From Aeoliella mucimassa (GTDB lineage: Bacteria; Planctomycetota; Planctomycetia; Pirellulales; Lacipirellulaceae): a stretch of 64,000 bases of DNA. The number at the start of each line of letters is the position of its first letter. Position 1 is the stretch's first letter. The DNA lies in the NCBI RefSeq assembly GCF_007748035.1, contig NZ_CP036278.1:3720001-3784000 (forward strand). The letters are read 5' to 3'. A model generated the notes under the pieces. It was not told the origin of the DNA and searched no databases. It was given only the letters and a program-made list of their open reading frames with translations. Both the position numbers and the translations under genes were made by a program. This document shows, in pieces, positions 52,318 to 60,582 of this stretch.

Positions 52318-53073
52318 GTGACGATGTCAGACAAACTACGGCAAGCCTTCGCTGAGGATGGATACCTGTTGCTGCAAGACTTTCTCAGCCCCGAGGAGTT
52401 GAGCCTCTTGCAGCAGAATCTTGCTCGCTACATTTCGGATGTTGTTCCCACACTGCCTCCCAGTGAAGCGTTTTATCAGATTCCCGGCCAGCAAGATTCG
52501 CTTCGGCAACTGCAACGGATGGACCGCGACTCGTTTTTCAAAGACTACTGTTCCCATCCACGATGGATGGAGTTGGCTACTACCTTGCTCGGCGAACCGA
52601 TGCTTCCGGGCAAGCCGGAGTGGTTCAATAAACTGCCAGGCGGGCATGCTACGCCACCGCATCAAGACAACTACTACTTTCAACTCGATCCTCCGCAAGT
52701 GCTTACCATGTGGTTGGCTCTCGACGATATCGACCAAGAGAATGGTGGATTGCGCTACGTGCCAGGTTCGCACCGCAAAGGGCGTCGGCCGCATCACACG
52801 ACCGAAGTCGTTGGCTTCTCGCAAGGCATTGCCGATTACTCGCCCGACGACTCCTCGAAAGAAGAGCTGGTAATCATGCGTCCGGGCGACTTGCTGGTCC
52901 ACCATGGCGAGACGATCCATCGCGCCGATAGTAATCGTTCGACCAGTCGCCAGCGACGAGCTTTTGCCATGGTGTTTCAAGCGGTCTCTTGCCAGCAGAA
53001 CAACGCCGGCCGGGCCGATCACGAAAGTAATTTGGCCAGACAACACAAAAAAGCCGGCATGGCGACGACATAG
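52318..53073 (+). CDS. Phytanoyl-CoA dioxygenase family (PhyH) non-haem iron oxygenase
   Basis: This 251-residue Fe(II)/2-oxoglutarate-dependent oxygenase has the HxD metal pair in PPHQDNYYF (His115, Asp117), GGLRYVPGSHRKG and GDLLVHHGETIHRADSNRS with a following Arg, as expected for metal and 2-oxoglutarate binding. It would hydroxylate or demethylate a small substrate. The start is GTG at 52318 with AAAGGAG 6 nt upstream; the ATG at 52324 is further from it. It is translationally coupled to the regulator. Confidence 0.88.
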   Translation: MTMSDKLRQAFAEDGYLLLQDFLSPEELSLLQQNLARYISDVVPTLPPSEAFYQIPGQQDSLRQLQRMDRDSFFKDYCSHPRWMELATTLLGEPMLPGKPEWFNKLPGGHATPPHQDNYYFQLDPPQVLTMWLALDDIDQENGGLRYVPGSHRKGRRPHHTTEVVGFSQGIADYSPDDSSKEELVIMRPGDLLVHHGETIHRADSNRSTSRQRRAFAMVFQAVSCQQNNAGRADHESNLARQHKKAGMATT

Positions 53074-53160
53074 CCCTCCTGAAGTTTTTATTCGCCACCT
53101 CACACTTTGGCACTCCATACGTGCCTGCGCACCCTCCTTCAACCATAGAATGGCATTCCG

Positions 53161-54165
53161 GTGAAGCATCTCACTATCACACTTACCATCGTCGTAACGC
53201 TCCTGAACTGGTGTTCTTTCGCAAGCCAGGCACCTGCGGAAGATGCAGTAAGCCTGAAGCTCATCGATACAAAGCTGATTTGGGATAAATCTCCCCATTG
53301 CGCATTCACCGACCTCATTCGCTGGCGCGATAAGTGGTACTGCGGTTTTCGCGAAGGCGAAGGACACGCTGGTGACCGTGGGTGGTTGCGGATCGTGTCG
53401 TCGACCGATGGATCGAAATGGGAAACGGTTACCAAGATCGAGCACGACGACTTCGACATGCGCGACGCGGCACTCTCGGTCACGGCCGACGACAAGCTGC
53501 TGGTGATTGCTGGTAGTCAACAAACCGTTAACGGCGAACGCTCCACCGGCACGTTCGCTGCCGTATCGGAAGATGGCAAGACCTTCTCGACTCCCCAGCG
53601 CATCTTCCCTCAAGGGCGTTGGCTCTGGCGAGTTACCTGGCAAGGCGATACCGGCTACGGCATCACTTACTCCGCGTACGACGATTACCCAATCACTCGA
53701 TTGGTGAGCACCACCGACGGTTTGCACTACGACGTACTGAACGACTCGCTGCTCAATTCCGGCTGGCCCACCGAAGCACGGATTCGCTTTGCGGAAGACG
53801 GGTCCGCGTTCTGTCTGCAACGAGTCGATCGCGATACCCCCACGTCGCTGCTCGGCAAGTCGAAAGCACCCTACACGGAGTGGACCTGGACCGATCTCAA
53901 GCAACGAGTCGGCGGCCCCAACTTCGTTCAGCTCCCCTCGGGGCACTGGATTGGTTGCGGCCGATTGACCGAGGAAGGCCGCTCCTACACGGTAGTTTTC
54001 GAGCTGAAAGTCGATTCCGACGAGATTGTTCCGCTCGTGCGTTTGCCTTCGGGCGGCGACTCCAGTTATCCTGGCATGGTGATTCATGACAACCAACTCT
54101 GGATCAGTTACTATTCTAGTCACGAAGGTAGTACAAAAATCTATCTCTCGCGTCTGTCGTTTTGA
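53161..54165 (+). CDS. Secreted sialidase-like beta-propeller protein
   Basis: This 334-residue protein has a signal peptide (TIVVTLLNWCSFASQAPA) and repeated propeller strands with Asp-box-like stretches (SSTDGSKWETV, SEDGKTFSTP, STTDGLHYDV). The N-terminal HCAFTDLIRWRDKWYCGFREGEGH is typical of sialidase-like proteins of Planctomycetes, whose activities are mostly unproven. The start is GTG at 53161 with only a weak ribosome binding site. It sits between the oxygenase and the FAH hydrolase in one orientation. Confidence 0.78.
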   Translation: MKHLTITLTIVVTLLNWCSFASQAPAEDAVSLKLIDTKLIWDKSPHCAFTDLIRWRDKWYCGFREGEGHAGDRGWLRIVSSTDGSKWETVTKIEHDDFDMRDAALSVTADDKLLVIAGSQQTVNGERSTGTFAAVSEDGKTFSTPQRIFPQGRWLWRVTWQGDTGYGITYSAYDDYPITRLVSTTDGLHYDVLNDSLLNSGWPTEARIRFAEDGSAFCLQRVDRDTPTSLLGKSKAPYTEWTWTDLKQRVGGPNFVQLPSGHWIGCGRLTEEGRSYTVVFELKVDSDEIVPLVRLPSGGDSSYPGMVIHDNQLWISYYSSHEGSTKIYLSRLSF

Positions 54166-54215
54166 CGAACGACTCGGTTTCAAGTCATTCCAGCTTGTCG
54201 TAGAAAGCATCATTC

Positions 54216-55058
54216 ATGAAATTACTCCGTATCGGTCCGCCGGGGCAGGAAGTTCCTGCCATGCTCGACTCGCAAGGCAATCCTCGCTCGCTTGCTGGAA
54301 TCGTGGATGATATTTCGGGGCAAACGTTGTCGAAACAAACGCTCGATCGCTTGCAAAAGATTGAACCGGAGAGTCTCCCCTCGCTCGATTCCGATTCGCG
54401 CATCGGACCTTGCGTAGGGCATGTCGGCAAACTTCTGTGCATCGGACTGAACTACGCCGACCACGCTGCCGAGTCGGGCATGGAACTGCCAGCCGAGCCG
54501 GTTGTGTTCATGAAAGCGACTAGCTCCATCTGTGGACCGAACGACGACGTTGAGATCCCCCGCAACTCCGAGAAAACTGACTGGGAAGTGGAACTTGGAG
54601 TCGTCATCGGAGAGCACACCAAGTACGTCGACGAAAAGGATGCCATGGACTACGTCGCAGGCTACTGCGTGATCAACGATCTCTCCGAACGCGAATTTCA
54701 ACTCGAACGGAGCGGGCAGTGGGTGAAAGGCAAAAGTTGCGATACGTTTGCCCCCCTTGGCCCCTGGCTGGTTACCAAGGACGAAGTGCCCGATCCAGCA
54801 GCACTTTCGCTCTGGTTGGAAGTCGATGGCAACCGCTATCAAGATGGTTCGACGAGCACCATGGTGTTCAAAGTCCCCAAGCTGGTGAGCTACCTCAGCC
54901 AGTTCATGTCGCTGCAACCGGGCGATGTGATCTCGACTGGCACGCCGCCTGGTGTCGGCCTGGGCATGAAACCTCCCCAGTACCTGACCGCCGGACAAAC
55001 CATGCGGCTTAGCATCGAAGGCCTGGGCGAACAAACGCAACGCACGATCTCCGCTTAA
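54216..55058 (+). CDS. Fumarylacetoacetate hydrolase (FAH) family enzyme
   Basis: This 280-residue cytosolic enzyme has the FAH fold: CIGLNYADHAAESG, PVVFMKATSSICGPNDDVEIP, the metal-binding WEVELGVVIG, YCVINDLSEREFQLE, GKSCDTFAPLGPWLVT and DVISTGTPPGVGLG. The subgroup resembles 2,4-diketo-3-deoxy-L-fuconate/rhamnonate hydrolases and enzymes often labelled ureidoglycolate lyase, which cleave a C-C bond of a diketo acid. With the oxygenase and RidA it points to catabolism of a sugar-acid-like compound. The exact substrate is unknown. Confidence 0.9.
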   Translation: MKLLRIGPPGQEVPAMLDSQGNPRSLAGIVDDISGQTLSKQTLDRLQKIEPESLPSLDSDSRIGPCVGHVGKLLCIGLNYADHAAESGMELPAEPVVFMKATSSICGPNDDVEIPRNSEKTDWEVELGVVIGEHTKYVDEKDAMDYVAGYCVINDLSEREFQLERSGQWVKGKSCDTFAPLGPWLVTKDEVPDPAALSLWLEVDGNRYQDGSTSTMVFKVPKLVSYLSQFMSLQPGDVISTGTPPGVGLGMKPPQYLTAGQTMRLSIEGLGEQTQRTISA

Positions 55059-55103
55059 TCTATCGCGATCATCCATCACCCACTCATTCGGAGATACAGC
55101 CAA

Positions 55104-55589
55104 ATGTCGGACGCAACTACAGGATCGCGCGAAGCCCGGCTGGAAAGCCTTGGTTTTCCTGTCGATAAGCTCACGCCTGAAGGGGCACTTGTGGATGCGG
55201 TTTCCATCGATGGCTCGATCGTTTACGCGTCGGGGCAGGTGCCATTCGACGGCGACCAGCTCGTCAGTTGTGGCAAGGTTCCCTCGCAAGTGTCGGCCGA
55301 CGAAGCGACGAAGGCGGCCGCTTTGTGCGCGGCGAACGTGCTGCGGATGGTTCGCCATGCGGTTGGCTCGCTCGATCGCATCCAACGCGTCGTGCGAATC
55401 ACCGGCTACGTGAACTCCGATCCGGATTTCACCGATCAACACCTGGTCATTAACGGCGCGTCGACCCTGGTTCGTGAGGTATTCGGCGACGCTGGCAAGC
55501 ACGCCCGCACCGCGCTCGGCATGGCGCAGCTGCCGTTGGGTTCGTCGGTGGAAGTCGAAATGATCCTGGCCTTGGTACAAGACAGCTGA
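55104..55589 (+). CDS. RidA/YjgF family protein
   Basis: This 161-residue member of the RidA family has the conserved IVYASGQVPFDGD, VRITGYVNSDPDF and HARTALGMAQLPLGSSVEVEMI, including the Arg that binds the imine substrate. RidA proteins hydrolyse reactive enamines or imines made by PLP enzymes; members with this C-terminus often occur in amino-acid catabolic operons. GGAG about 10 nt upstream supports the ATG. Its presence implies that an amine- or imine-forming step occurs in the pathway. Confidence 0.9.
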   Translation: MSDATTGSREARLESLGFPVDKLTPEGALVDAVSIDGSIVYASGQVPFDGDQLVSCGKVPSQVSADEATKAAALCAANVLRMVRHAVGSLDRIQRVVRITGYVNSDPDFTDQHLVINGASTLVREVFGDAGKHARTALGMAQLPLGSSVEVEMILALVQDS

Positions 55590-55685
55590 AATCCACCAGT
55601 CGAAGGTGTTCGCTCGACATTTCGGCCTCGGCTCGAGGACACGACCTTTTGATCCCGAGTGCTTAACAGAGCCGAGTCTTAACGC

Positions 55686-56792
55686 ATGCCAACTGCTGAG
55701 CTCAGTACCGAATGGTGTCGACAGCGTCAGAGGACCTTGGCTACACACCTTTCGGAGCATGGCGTCGATGCCATGGTGGTGCTCTCCCCCGAGCATGTGT
55801 ACTACCTGACCGGTTACTTGCCGGCGGTTCATCACGCGGCGGTAGTTGTAGTGACTTCGGCTGGCCAGTCGCTCATCGTGCTGCCCAACTGCACAGATCC
55901 TCCTGAGGGAGCGGTTGACGCTGCACGGCATTACGACGCGGAGTACTTGAGCACGACCGTCGACGACCCGATGGCCGCCGCCCTGTCGGTAGTGCGAGAT
56001 GGCCTTCGCAGAACCAGTCGTCTGGCGAGCGATATGCAGGCTGCAACGCTGTTTCGCAGCGACGCGGTAGTCGATTTGTCGACTGTGCTGCTGCGGATGC
56101 GTCGGTCGAAATACCCTGATGAAATCGAACTCATCAAAGCAGCGGTCCGCGCCTGCGAAGCGGCCTACGCCCGGGCGGCCCAGATACTCGCTCCTGGAGT
56201 GCGCGAAATCGACATCTACGCCGAAATGCTGGCAGCTGCCACGAAGCAGGCTGGTCTTCCCCTCGGCGACATGGGCTACGACTTTCAAGCTGGCACCACC
56301 GGTGGTCCACCGCGCATGCGCGCCATTGAACGCGGGGAACTGATTCCGCTGGATGTCTCGGTCGTGTATCGTGGATATCGGTGCGACCTTTGCCGCACGT
56401 TTGCCGTCGATCGTCAGCCTACAGCCAAACAGCAACTGGCCGTCGATCGAGTGTTGAGTGCGTTGGAGTACGTGGAGCAGGAAGCCCGCGAAGGGGTTCG
56501 CTGTCGCGATCTGTTTACCGCTGTTAAAGCAGAGTTAGAAGAGGGCCATGACTGGGAGTTTCCACATCACCTGGGGCATGGGTTTGGTTTGAAGCCTCAT
56601 GAAGCACCGCGGTTGAATCCGCATTGGGACGACGTGCTGCAAGTCGGCGACGTATTCACCGTACAGCCGGGCCTGTACCACCCCGACCTGAATGGCGGCG
56701 TCCGCATCGAACACAACTACTGGCTTACCCCTGAACGACTGGTTCGCCTCAGCAGCTTCCCGACAAGCTTGGTGCCTGAGGTCACTCGTTAG
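55686..56792 (+). CDS. M24 family metallopeptidase (Xaa-Pro peptidase/creatinase-like)
   Basis: This 368-residue cytosolic protein has the creatinase N-terminal domain (GVDAMVVLSPEHVYYLTGYLP) and the pita-bread catalytic domain (VRACEAAYARAAQ). The metal ligands are in DVSVVYRGYRCDLCRTF (two Asp), HHLGHGFGLKPHEAPRL (His) and GDVFTVQPGLY and GGVRIEHNYWLT (the positions where the Glu ligands are expected). In the first of these the usual EPG is QPG, a substitution of the Glu ligand that may alter activity. The role is probably amide or C-N bond cleavage in the same pathway. Confidence 0.87.
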   Translation: MPTAELSTEWCRQRQRTLATHLSEHGVDAMVVLSPEHVYYLTGYLPAVHHAAVVVVTSAGQSLIVLPNCTDPPEGAVDAARHYDAEYLSTTVDDPMAAALSVVRDGLRRTSRLASDMQAATLFRSDAVVDLSTVLLRMRRSKYPDEIELIKAAVRACEAAYARAAQILAPGVREIDIYAEMLAAATKQAGLPLGDMGYDFQAGTTGGPPRMRAIERGELIPLDVSVVYRGYRCDLCRTFAVDRQPTAKQQLAVDRVLSALEYVEQEAREGVRCRDLFTAVKAELEEGHDWEFPHHLGHGFGLKPHEAPRLNPHWDDVLQVGDVFTVQPGLYHPDLNGGVRIEHNYWLTPERLVRLSSFPTSLVPEVTR

Positions 56793-56831
56793 TTCACCTG
56801 CCTCCCTCCACTCACTACCTCGTCCTCCAGT

Positions 56832-58031
56832 ATGCATAGGGCTTCTCGCATGGGCCGCGCACGTCATCCACTTGCTTTGGTTGTGACGATTCTCTTCTTG
56901 GTCGTTCTTCCATGGACAATCACCGCCAGAGGGCTGCGAGCCGACGAAACCGCCGTCACTGGCGACGACGGCATCGATCGCATCGACCTGCTCCCGCCAG
57001 GCGAATCGAACCCGCGGAATAGCGAAGGCGATTTCATCGAACTCACTGATGGTCGACTCCTGTTTGCTTACACTCACTTCACGAATGGTCGTGGGGATCA
57101 TGCCGATGCTCATATCGCTGCTCGCATTTCCGACGACAAAGGCTACACCTGGTCGTCGGACGACACGGTAATCGTCCCCAACAACGGCGACATGAACGTG
57201 ATGTCGGTCTCGCTGGTTCGCACCCAGCCCGTTGAAATCGCGCTGTTCTATCTCATGAAGAACTCGCTCGCCGACTGCCGACCGGTGGTTCGTTTTTCGC
57301 ACGACGAGGCGCAAACCTGGAGCGAGCCCGTTCCGATCATTCCCGACAGCGAGGTTGGTTATTACGTTTTGAACAACGACCGCGTCGTGCAGCTTTCGAG
57401 TGGGCGATTGGTGGTTCCGTTGGCGAATCATACGAATGGCAAAATCGGCAAATGGGACAAACGGGCGAACATGGTCTGTTATCTGTCGGACAACGTCGGC
57501 CGCACCTGGCGATGCTCTCAAGGCCAGGTCGATCGCGACTCGCCAGGCCATGAATCAGTCGTGCGCCAAGAACCAGGAATCGTTGAACTGAAGGACGGGC
57601 GACTGATGATGTTCATGCGCACCTCCGCGGGTTGTCAGTATCTCGCGTACTCCAGCGATCAAGGCGACACCTGGACCGACCTGCAATCTTCCGATTTAAT
57701 TGGTCCCATCTCTCCGGCGTCGATCGAACGCATCCCCTCGACCGGCGACCTCATGGCGGTCTATAACGACCATGCGAACGTCGCCGCTGCGTACCGCAAC
57801 AAGCGAACTCCGCTGCACATTTCCATTTCGCAAGACGAAGGTCAAACCTGGCAGCACCGCTTGGTGGTCGAAGACAACGTCGACAAATGGTACTGCTACA
57901 CCGCGATCGGCTTCGTCGACGACTACGTGCTGCTCGGGCACTGCGCGGGCAAGCGAGTCGCCGGCAAGCTGAACGGGCTGGAAGCCACGCAAATCACCCG
58001 GTTCAAAGTCGGCAAGCTGTACGACAAGTAA
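56832..58031 (+). CDS. Sialidase-like (BNR/Asp-box) protein
   Basis: This 399-residue protein has an N-terminal signal (HPLALVVTILFLVVLPWTITARG) and a six-bladed propeller with four readable Asp boxes (SDDKGYTW, SHDEAQTW, SSDQGDTW, SQDEGQTW). It also has RNSEGDFIELTDGRLLFAYTHF and RQEPGIVELKDGRLMMFMRTSAGCQY, a good match to exo-alpha-sialidase-like proteins, with Arg residues that could form the acid-binding triad. Of the three sialidase-like genes here it is the most typical. It is the last gene of the run started by the regulator at 51132; a hairpin-rich region follows. Confidence 0.83.
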   Translation: MHRASRMGRARHPLALVVTILFLVVLPWTITARGLRADETAVTGDDGIDRIDLLPPGESNPRNSEGDFIELTDGRLLFAYTHFTNGRGDHADAHIAARISDDKGYTWSSDDTVIVPNNGDMNVMSVSLVRTQPVEIALFYLMKNSLADCRPVVRFSHDEAQTWSEPVPIIPDSEVGYYVLNNDRVVQLSSGRLVVPLANHTNGKIGKWDKRANMVCYLSDNVGRTWRCSQGQVDRDSPGHESVVRQEPGIVELKDGRLMMFMRTSAGCQYLAYSSDQGDTWTDLQSSDLIGPISPASIERIPSTGDLMAVYNDHANVAAAYRNKRTPLHISISQDEGQTWQHRLVVEDNVDKWYCYTAIGFVDDYVLLGHCAGKRVAGKLNGLEATQITRFKVGKLYDK

Positions 58032-58088
58032 TCACCTCGCTACCTAGCTTGCGCATCCCCCGCAGAATGGAGGCGGAGAATAGATTCC

Positions 58089-58114
58089 CAATTTTCCCAC
58101 CGATGGGAAAATTG
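58089..58114. repeat. Intergenic hairpin 1
   Basis: CAATTTTCCCA at 58089-58099 pairs over 11 bp with 58104-58114 around CCGA. It shares the TTCCCA/TGGGAA inner pairing with the next two hairpins. Only ATTC/GAATC extends it outside. No T run follows. Confidence 0.8.
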
Positions 58115-58155
58115 AATCCGCGCCCACTCTACAGAACCAGTGGTTTTCGCCCTGG

Positions 58156-58198
58156 AATAGATTCCCATTCCCAATAACGCATCGAGTGGGAATCTATT
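58156..58198. repeat. Intergenic hairpin 2
   Basis: AATAGATTCCCA at 58156-58167 pairs perfectly over 12 bp with 58187-58198 with a 19-nt loop. TTTTCCC follows. It is the second member of the hairpin family. Confidence 0.8.
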
Positions 58199-58268
58199 TT
58201 CCCGCTGGGAATCAATCGCAAGTCGTTGGTAGGAAACAAGTTGCATCAATACCTCCGCGATAGTTGCC

Positions 58269-58302
58269 CAGAATAGCTTCCCACCCATGGGAAACTATTC
58301 TG
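58269..58302. repeat. Intergenic hairpin 3
   Basis: CAGAATAG (58269-58276) pairs with 58295-58302, a C/A mismatch follows, then TTCCCA pairs with TGGGAA around CCCA. This gives about 14 bp of stem. Confidence 0.8.
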
Positions 58303-58314
58303 GGGAGGCAAATT

Positions 58315-58350
58315 TGGATTGTGGATTGTGGATTGTGGATTTCGGATTGG
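58315..58350. repeat. Short GGATTGT tandem repeat
   Basis: Three exact heptamer units (GGATTGT) are followed by a degenerate one (GGATTTC, GGATTGG). The tract is too short and irregular for a CRISPR or a coding repeat. Confidence 0.75.
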
Positions 58351-59169
58351 GGAATGCGGAATGCGAATATGTCATCTTGAAGGAGCTACTGGCGACTGAA
58401 AGATCTGTAGCCTATCGCTTACAGCCTAAAGCCTGCAGCTTTGACAACCGCGCAGCAGCGAACGCCCACGCAAGCAACCATCCGCCTGCGCGTCGTCAAG
58501 CATTCGATTTCATCGCAAGCATCACATCTCCATCACCTCCTTTCACCCAAAAAGCCAACAGTCAATAGCTGAAAGCCGACAGCCATCATCACCTGTTCAT
58601 TAGAACACATAAGGTGGCCAATTCCAAGAAGAAACTGGGGATAACATTGGTAAGACGTCGTGGCCGTTGCTCACACGACATTACGGCTGGGTGACATTGA
58701 ATGCTACCCGCCGAGGACGAATTGCCTGCGTCTCTTGATGGGCTTCTTTCCCACATAGGAAATCGTCGCTTACGATGGTTGGCACGCAGGCGGACCTCTG
58801 CTGCTATTCTCTAGTCGAGTAGTGCAAGCTTAAGCAGCACACCCAAAAACCGCATATTCCCCATGCGAGATATGCTCTTTTGCTTGCGTCACCATGACTG
58901 TTCTTCGACGATCTACTGCAGCAGACTATTTTCCTCGTAACTCGAAGCGGCTTAAACATCGTGTTGCTGTAAACACTTCTGAATCGCTGGCGATGGTGCC
59001 CTGCATATCCGAAGGGCTTCCTCCGATTCATTAATAATCCAGTAGACACCAGCATCGAACAGCATTAGTCTTGTGGCTGCTTGGAACTGTTTCACGCTAG
59101 AACTTCTCTCTAACCCATAGGCGGACCACGACAAACAACACCTTGAGTAATCACGATTAGGGGGAGCCC

Positions 59170-60258
59170 ATGGCTACTAGGCGTGTGCTGAATGTTGCTG
59201 ACTGCAAACCAGAGTGGCGATGGATTGAGGACCGGCTCGCTCCGCTAATGCAGGAATACGAATGGCAGCATGTTTATGCAAGTCCACTCAATCGTCTGGA
59301 ACGGTCGATCAAGCGGCTACCGATCGCCCGTCTGCGCGGCACTCTGACCGCAGCTTTTCTTAGCAGGAAATCCGACTGCCTTACGATTTCCCACGGGCCA
59401 TCTTACACCTACGCCTGCGAGTTTTTCCGGCGATTGCTGCGGAGCCAATCCAAACACCTGGCGTTTGCGTTCAACTTTACTCGCTTGCCACAGGGTAAAC
59501 GATTACAAAAAGCGCGCAGTGCATTCAAGCGAGTCGATAAGCTAGTTGTATTTTCGAATTACGAACGACGTCTGTACGCTGAGCATTTTCAGCTCGATCC
59601 CGCCCAGCTTGAGTTCGTTCACTGGGGTGTTGGGGCTCCTCGTCTCACTGGATCTCCCCCCTCCTATCTACCATCGGGCCCCTACATTTGTGCTGTCGGT
59701 AGCCAAGGACGCGACTATTCCGTTTTGTGCGAAGCTGCCAAGCTGAATCCAGAACTAAAGATGGTGATTGTTGCCCACTCCGAGAATGTGTCAGGCCTGG
59801 AGTTTCCGGAGAATGTTATTCTTCGCACTCACATTCCTCTTGCTGAGGTCATGCACATTGTTGCCCAAAGCACCATCATGGCCATCCCATTGTTGAGCGA
59901 ACAAACCTGTTGCGGGCATGTGACAGCGGTTACCGGAATGTACTTCGGCAAGCCCATCCTGGCGACCTCGTCAGTGGGAATTGTCGATTATGTGCACGAT
60001 GGCACTACCGGAAAGCTAGTCTCATCGAATGATCCCGAACTATGGGCGCACGAGTTACAGTGCTATCTCAACGATCCGGAGCTTTGCGCAACGCAAGGGC
60101 AAGCGGCCAAGGAGTTTGCTTATCAGAACTGCACCGAGGAAGCTTTGGCCAGGCGGATTGCAGACATCGTGACTCGACTAGATTCCCCTGGCGAGAAACA
60201 CGCTCCCCATTTTTCACTCCAGCAGTCGAAGCGGACCGTCGCGAAGTCGGCCTCATAG
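59170..60258 (+). CDS. Glycosyltransferase (GT4-like)
   Basis: This 362-residue cytosolic protein has the two-domain GT-B pattern. The N-terminal half is divergent (ISHGPSYTYACEFFRRL, KLVVFSNYERRLY); the C-terminal half has YICAVGSQGRDYSVLCEAA, VILRTHIPLAEVMHIVAQS and GMYFGKPILATSSVGIVDYVHDGTTGKLV, as in GT4 enzymes. The E-x7-E signature is not evident, so the assignment rests on the general pattern. GGGGGAG just upstream supports the ATG. It is transcribed away from the other transferases and probably works in polysaccharide or glycoconjugate synthesis. Confidence 0.75.
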   Translation: MATRRVLNVADCKPEWRWIEDRLAPLMQEYEWQHVYASPLNRLERSIKRLPIARLRGTLTAAFLSRKSDCLTISHGPSYTYACEFFRRLLRSQSKHLAFAFNFTRLPQGKRLQKARSAFKRVDKLVVFSNYERRLYAEHFQLDPAQLEFVHWGVGAPRLTGSPPSYLPSGPYICAVGSQGRDYSVLCEAAKLNPELKMVIVAHSENVSGLEFPENVILRTHIPLAEVMHIVAQSTIMAIPLLSEQTCCGHVTAVTGMYFGKPILATSSVGIVDYVHDGTTGKLVSSNDPELWAHELQCYLNDPELCATQGQAAKEFAYQNCTEEALARRIADIVTRLDSPGEKHAPHFSLQQSKRTVAKSAS

Positions 60259-60582
60259 GCTTGTCGGAATCGTTCACCAGACGGATCCGCAAGCACTGCA
60301 GATCGTCTGGACTGAGCTCTTCGACGAGCCGTTTCACCCATAGGGAGAATTTCAGCCACGCTCGCCCACAAGCTATCGTGGAATCGATCGCCAACGAGAC
60401 ATCGAGTTATCGGTCTTTCCAATCGTTCACTCCACACAAGCAACGCATGACCGGGCTTCAGATCGAACAGGTTCGCAACGTTTGGTGGCTCACACTTCCC
60501 CCTCACTCTCGTCTCCAGGGACTTCGACGGAAGGATAACCGAGCCTTAGAAAGTAGAACTTCATCATCCAGCACCAGCCAGC
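60259..60582. other. Intergenic region between convergent genes
   Basis: These 324 bp lie between the glycosyltransferase (plus) and the membrane-protein gene (minus). Open frames crossing it lack support. I see no strong terminator. Confidence 0.4.

Larger units (their letters stand above)
58032..59169. other. Repeat-rich intergenic region without a supported gene
   Basis: This 1.1-kb stretch holds three hairpins (58089-58302), a short heptamer repeat near 58315-58340 and low-complexity AGCCTAAAGCCT-like sequence near 58410-58440 and 58570-58585. Short open frames have neither ribosome binding sites nor recognisable products. The last 500 bp are AT-richer and must hold the promoter of the glycosyltransferase gene. 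Confidence 0.6.

Noticed and set aside
55094-55102. ATACAGCC near the RidA start as an operator
   Set aside because: It is a single half site with no partner, overlapping the ribosome binding region.
48768-56435. Several long minus-strand open frames opposite the plus-strand gene run
   Set aside because: All mirror well-supported plus-strand genes (propeller, regulator, PhyH, sialidase, FAH, RidA, M24) and show no domain or start signal.
58315-58350. Possible CRISPR or repeat array
   Set aside because: The units are only 7 bp, directly adjacent without spacers, and no cas genes are present.
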